Shown here: piece by piece, positions 61,926-64,000 of the stretch
How the letters are laid out: every line of letters begins with the position of its first letter
Numbering within the stretch: the first letter of the stretch is position 1
The notes under the pieces: generated by a model
The model's database searches: none
Seen by the model: the letters and a program-made list of their open reading frames with translations, nothing else
What the model was told of the DNA's origin: nothing
Program-made: the position numbers and the translations under genes
NCBI GenBank assembly: GCA_023213315.1
Contig: JAKCPI010002722.1
Span: forward strand, 328,286 to 392,285
Source of the DNA: Euborellia annulipes
Lineage: Eukaryota; Arthropoda; Insecta; Dermaptera; Anisolabididae
DNA: 64,000 nucleotides
Direction: 5' to 3'

Positions 61926-62146
61926 TTTTTTTTTTTTTTTTTTTTTTTTAAACCTCTCCCCTTTTTGGGTTAATTAATCAATTTTCTCTTTTTAAATAAA
62001 AATTTAAATTTTGGGATCTGTGGGTTGCATGCGGAGTGGCTGGGGCTTCGGGTCCCCGGCGCCCGGCCCCCCCCCCTCTTTCTCCTTGCTTTGCCTTACC
62101 TATCTTTAGCTTTTTTGGTGTTTTTTTTTTTTTTCCCTTTGTGGGT
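61926..62146 (-). mobile_element. Poly-A retroposon with GC-rich head, 13-bp TSD
   Basis: A T run of about 26, CCTCTCCCCTTTTTGGGTTA, a GC-rich part (GGGTCCCCGGCGCCCGG) and T runs, bounded by TACTCTTGTACTT (61911 and 62147). The head resembles SINE-F loosely. The plus-strand frame across it is incidental. Confidence 0.7.
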
Positions 62147-62379
62147 ACTCTTGTACTTCATAGAGAAGATAGGAGAAATGGTTGCCATGGAAACAGAATA
62201 TAAATATTTTCCGATAGTTATAAATTTTACATCTTGAATTCTAATATATCGACGGAAACTAAATATATGTCGACACAAAAAATCTGGTGTGACAGCACAG
62301 AACACAACATTCGATTGTCGAGGTTAGAGGAAATTGTGTGCTGTCGCTCCAGACTCTGTATTTCCATCAATTGAATATT

Positions 62380-62900
62380 GTTGACGCGATCACAATACTT
62401 TCTATCGAGAGTTAGCGAGAGTTTTAGTTTTTTTTAATGAAGAATTTTCTATGAAATTTAATTTCTTAACAGTCAACTTTGACTTGGACAAATTTAAATA
62501 AATATTCATATACCGGAAAAAGGAAGTTTCTTTTTCATTCTCTTTTTTCTTTTTTTAAGGAATGAAAGTGGAACTAAAAATAGAAGTTTTTATCCAATAA
62601 ATAAAATTATTTTGCAACTGGCCCGATTTAGCAACGTCAGAATCACGCCATCGCCTACACACACAGAATAATTTATTTTAAAAAGTTCCAAATGATTGAA
62701 GTCTACGTGGGAGGTTTTGATGCCGGCCCCTTTCCACCAGCTTATATTTTTATAAAAATAGAGTTATATTCATAAAATAAAATTAAAATTTCGATCAGAA
62801 CTCATAAGTAGAGCCCGAATGTTGATGCACAATTAAACCTTAAAATATGGATACATTAATGCACTATAAAATGAACAAATATGCACATTAAAGGAAAAAA
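62380..62900. other. A+T-rich stretch, nothing assigned
   Basis: No repeat or coding feature recognised. Confidence 0.45.
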
Positions 62901-62914
62901 AATCTTACTTTCGG

Positions 62915-63253
62915 TAAATCGAAAAAACTGAAAAAGTGCATCAGTAAAGTACTAGTACTCTTTGGTCGATTTTGTTCAAAAGCTTCGTGTCACGTCCCAT
63001 GGGGGTGCCTAACTTAAATATAAAATTTCAACCTCCTGGCTCCTTTCCGTTCTTGAGATATTTTGTTCACAGACAGACAGACAGACACACAGACAGACAG
63101 ACAGACCATGTCGCGAAAACCACTTTTTTGGATTCAGGGGACCTCAAAACGTGAAGATCCATCAAAATCTCGACATCGAATTTTTGACATGAATCCAATA
63201 CTTTCTCTCTATATATATATTACATATATACATAGGTAAGAGAAAGTAAAAAT
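62915..63253 (+). mobile_element. Family A, 3' half
   Basis: AAACTGAAAAAGTGCATCAG through GGGGGTGCCTAACTTAAATA, (CAGA)n at 63069-63106, CATGTCGCGAAAACCAC and GGTAAGAGAAAGTAAAA. Confidence 0.9.
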
Positions 63254-63326
63254 GTCATAGAATAAAAACTTTTTAAAATAGAGTAATTTATAAAAAATTT
63301 CTGGAAAAACATATTAGGTAAAGTAC
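63254..63326 (+). repeat. Family D fragment
   Basis: TGTCATAGAATAAAAACTTTTTAAAATA and AGGTAAAGTACTACTT resemble 42330-42430. Confidence 0.5.
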
Positions 63327-63474
63327 TACTTTGGATACCAAATGGCTTAAATAAGAATGTCTGGTCCCCAATATAGATAAATTCATAAATAACGGTTATC
63401 GTCAAGTCTTATATGGCCTAAGTTGCCAAAAAGACTGTGTGAATGTGAGTGTGAATGGGAAAAAGTGGGTTTTT
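63327..63474 (+). mobile_element. SINE-1, 5'-truncated
   Basis: Starts within the hairpin (GGATACCAAATGGCTTAAAT) and runs to GTGAATGGGAAAAAGTGG. Confidence 0.85.
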
Positions 63475-63479
63475 AATAC

Positions 63480-63728
63480 AAATTGTTCAAAAGCTTCGTG
63501 TCACGTCCCAGAGGGGTGCCTAACTTAAATATAAAATTTCATCCTCCTAGCTCTTTCCGTTCTTGAGATATTTTGTTCACAGACAGACACACAGACAGAC
63601 AGACCATGTCGCGAAAATCACTTTTTTGGATTCAGGGGATCTCAAAACGTGAAGATCCATCAAAATCTCGACCTTTAATTTTGACATGAATCCGATACTT
63701 TCTCTATATATATTAACATATATAGAGG
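63480..63728 (+). mobile_element. Family A, 3' third
   Basis: TTGTTCAAAAGCTTCGTGTC to TATTAACATATATAGAG; the final GTAAGAGAAAGT is cut off by the SINE-1 that follows. Confidence 0.9.
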
Positions 63729-64000
63729 CCCCCGGGTTTGGCGTAGTAAGTAGCGTGCCTACCTCCTATACCAAACGTCGCGGGTTCGGACCCAGGCAGT
63801 CCGATGATTTTATTTAAGTCATTTGGATACCAGATGGCTTAAATAGAAATGCCTCACCCCACAATAGATATATTCTCTACAACGGTTATCGTCAAAGTCT
63901 TAAATGGCCTAAGTTGCCGAAAAGACTGTATGAATGTGTGTGTGAATGTGAGTGTGAATGAGAAAAAAAAGTGTGAATGTTTTTTTTAATAAAAAAAAAA
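63729..64000 (+). mobile_element. SINE-1, full length at the window end
   Basis: GCCCCCGGGTTTGGCGTAG head, GGGTTCGGACCC B box, hairpin AAGTCATTTGGATACCAGATGGCTT, body, GAGTGTGAATGAG tail and A run. It is inserted within the 3' hairpin of the family A copy. Confidence 0.9.

Larger units (their letters stand above)
61203..62352 (-). mobile_element. Family A, full length inverted with two nested retroelements
   Basis: 3' hairpin at 61205, then CTGAATCCAAAAAAGTGG, microsatellite, a short repeat of the GAGCTAGGAGGTTGAAAT block (61393 and 61449), ATTCAAAAATCAA, the hammerhead element, AATTATTTTTTAGAATCTCT, GACCACTTTACTCTTGTACT, a SINE-like insert, GGTTGCCATGGAAACA and a degraded 5' hairpin. Confidence 0.85.

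Noticed and set aside
8000..64000. CRISPR array or bacterial operon
   Set aside because: The regular repeats are SINEs, MITEs and microsatellites without repeat-spacer periodicity; no prokaryotic gene structure or ribosome-binding sites.

Overview
The window is strongly A+T-rich, non-bacterial DNA and looks like repeat-dense intergenic or intronic sequence from an animal, most likely an invertebrate. The signs are long CA, GA and CAGA microsatellites, tRNA-derived SINEs with pol III A and B boxes, hAT and Tc1/mariner MITEs, and one plausible spliced exon (35011-35130) instead of long open reading frames. I cannot name the species. No intact protein-coding gene is visible; nearly every open frame is chance or lies in a repeat.

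The sequence is a layered deposit of mobile elements. (1) Family A is a unit of about 700 bp seen about 20 times. It has a long hairpin at the 5' end, an internal CA or CAGA microsatellite and a 3' hairpin ending in GGTAAGAGAAAGT, which is the inverted copy of a motif inside the 5' hairpin. The architecture resembles a non-autonomous Helentron (HINE). Three copies and two partials form a head-to-tail array at 7879-11054. (2) SINE-1 is tRNA-derived, about 260 bp, with more than 20 copies on both strands, many 5'-truncated with 7-15 bp target-site duplications (TSDs). Several other SINE families occur. (3) hAT-type MITEs carry 8-bp TSDs (15480, 23264, 26974, 27285, 31139, 38429, 38864, 42437, 52985, 54063, 58509, 59785) and Tc1/mariner-type elements duplicate TA (13367, 21497, 29615, 34164, 36345, 51090, 54754). 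(4) Palindromic elements with TSDs of about 13 bp carry hammerhead-ribozyme motifs.

The last group is the most interesting system here. At least five sites have a complete hammerhead layout: a CUGANGA core, a stable stem II, GAAA, a self-complementary stem III (ACGU, AUAU or AUACGUAU), a cleavable H17, and a flanking stem I that pairs exactly although its sequence differs from copy to copy. Many decayed copies surround them. Each has one extra base between A9 and stem II, and stem III is too short to close a loop, which predicts dimeric cleavage. This is the signature of Penelope-like retroelements and metazoan retrozymes; no Penelope reverse transcriptase is visible in the window.

The nesting gives a relative chronology. 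SINEs and MITEs sit inside family A, a TA-flanked MITE sits inside a SINE, and another sits in the centre of a hammerhead palindrome. An hAT copy has destroyed a second hAT's transposase exon. A filled and an empty paralogous SINE site lie 2.5 kb apart.

Layout: 0-6.5 kb mixed fragments; 6.7-11 kb SINE plus family A array; 11.3-16.6 kb hAT, nested hammerhead palindromes and a mariner MITE; 17.6-25.6 kb SINE-rich; 25.7-32.2 kb tRNA-like locus, hAT, mariner relic and hammerhead palindromes; 33-35 kb foldback element and candidate exon; 36-39 kb deleted mariner and nested hAT; 39-43.5 kb SINE cluster and hammerhead; 45-52.8 kb hammerheads and filled/empty SINE sites; 53-57 kb hAT; 58.5-60.6 kb three-level hAT nest; 61-64 kb family A with nested elements.
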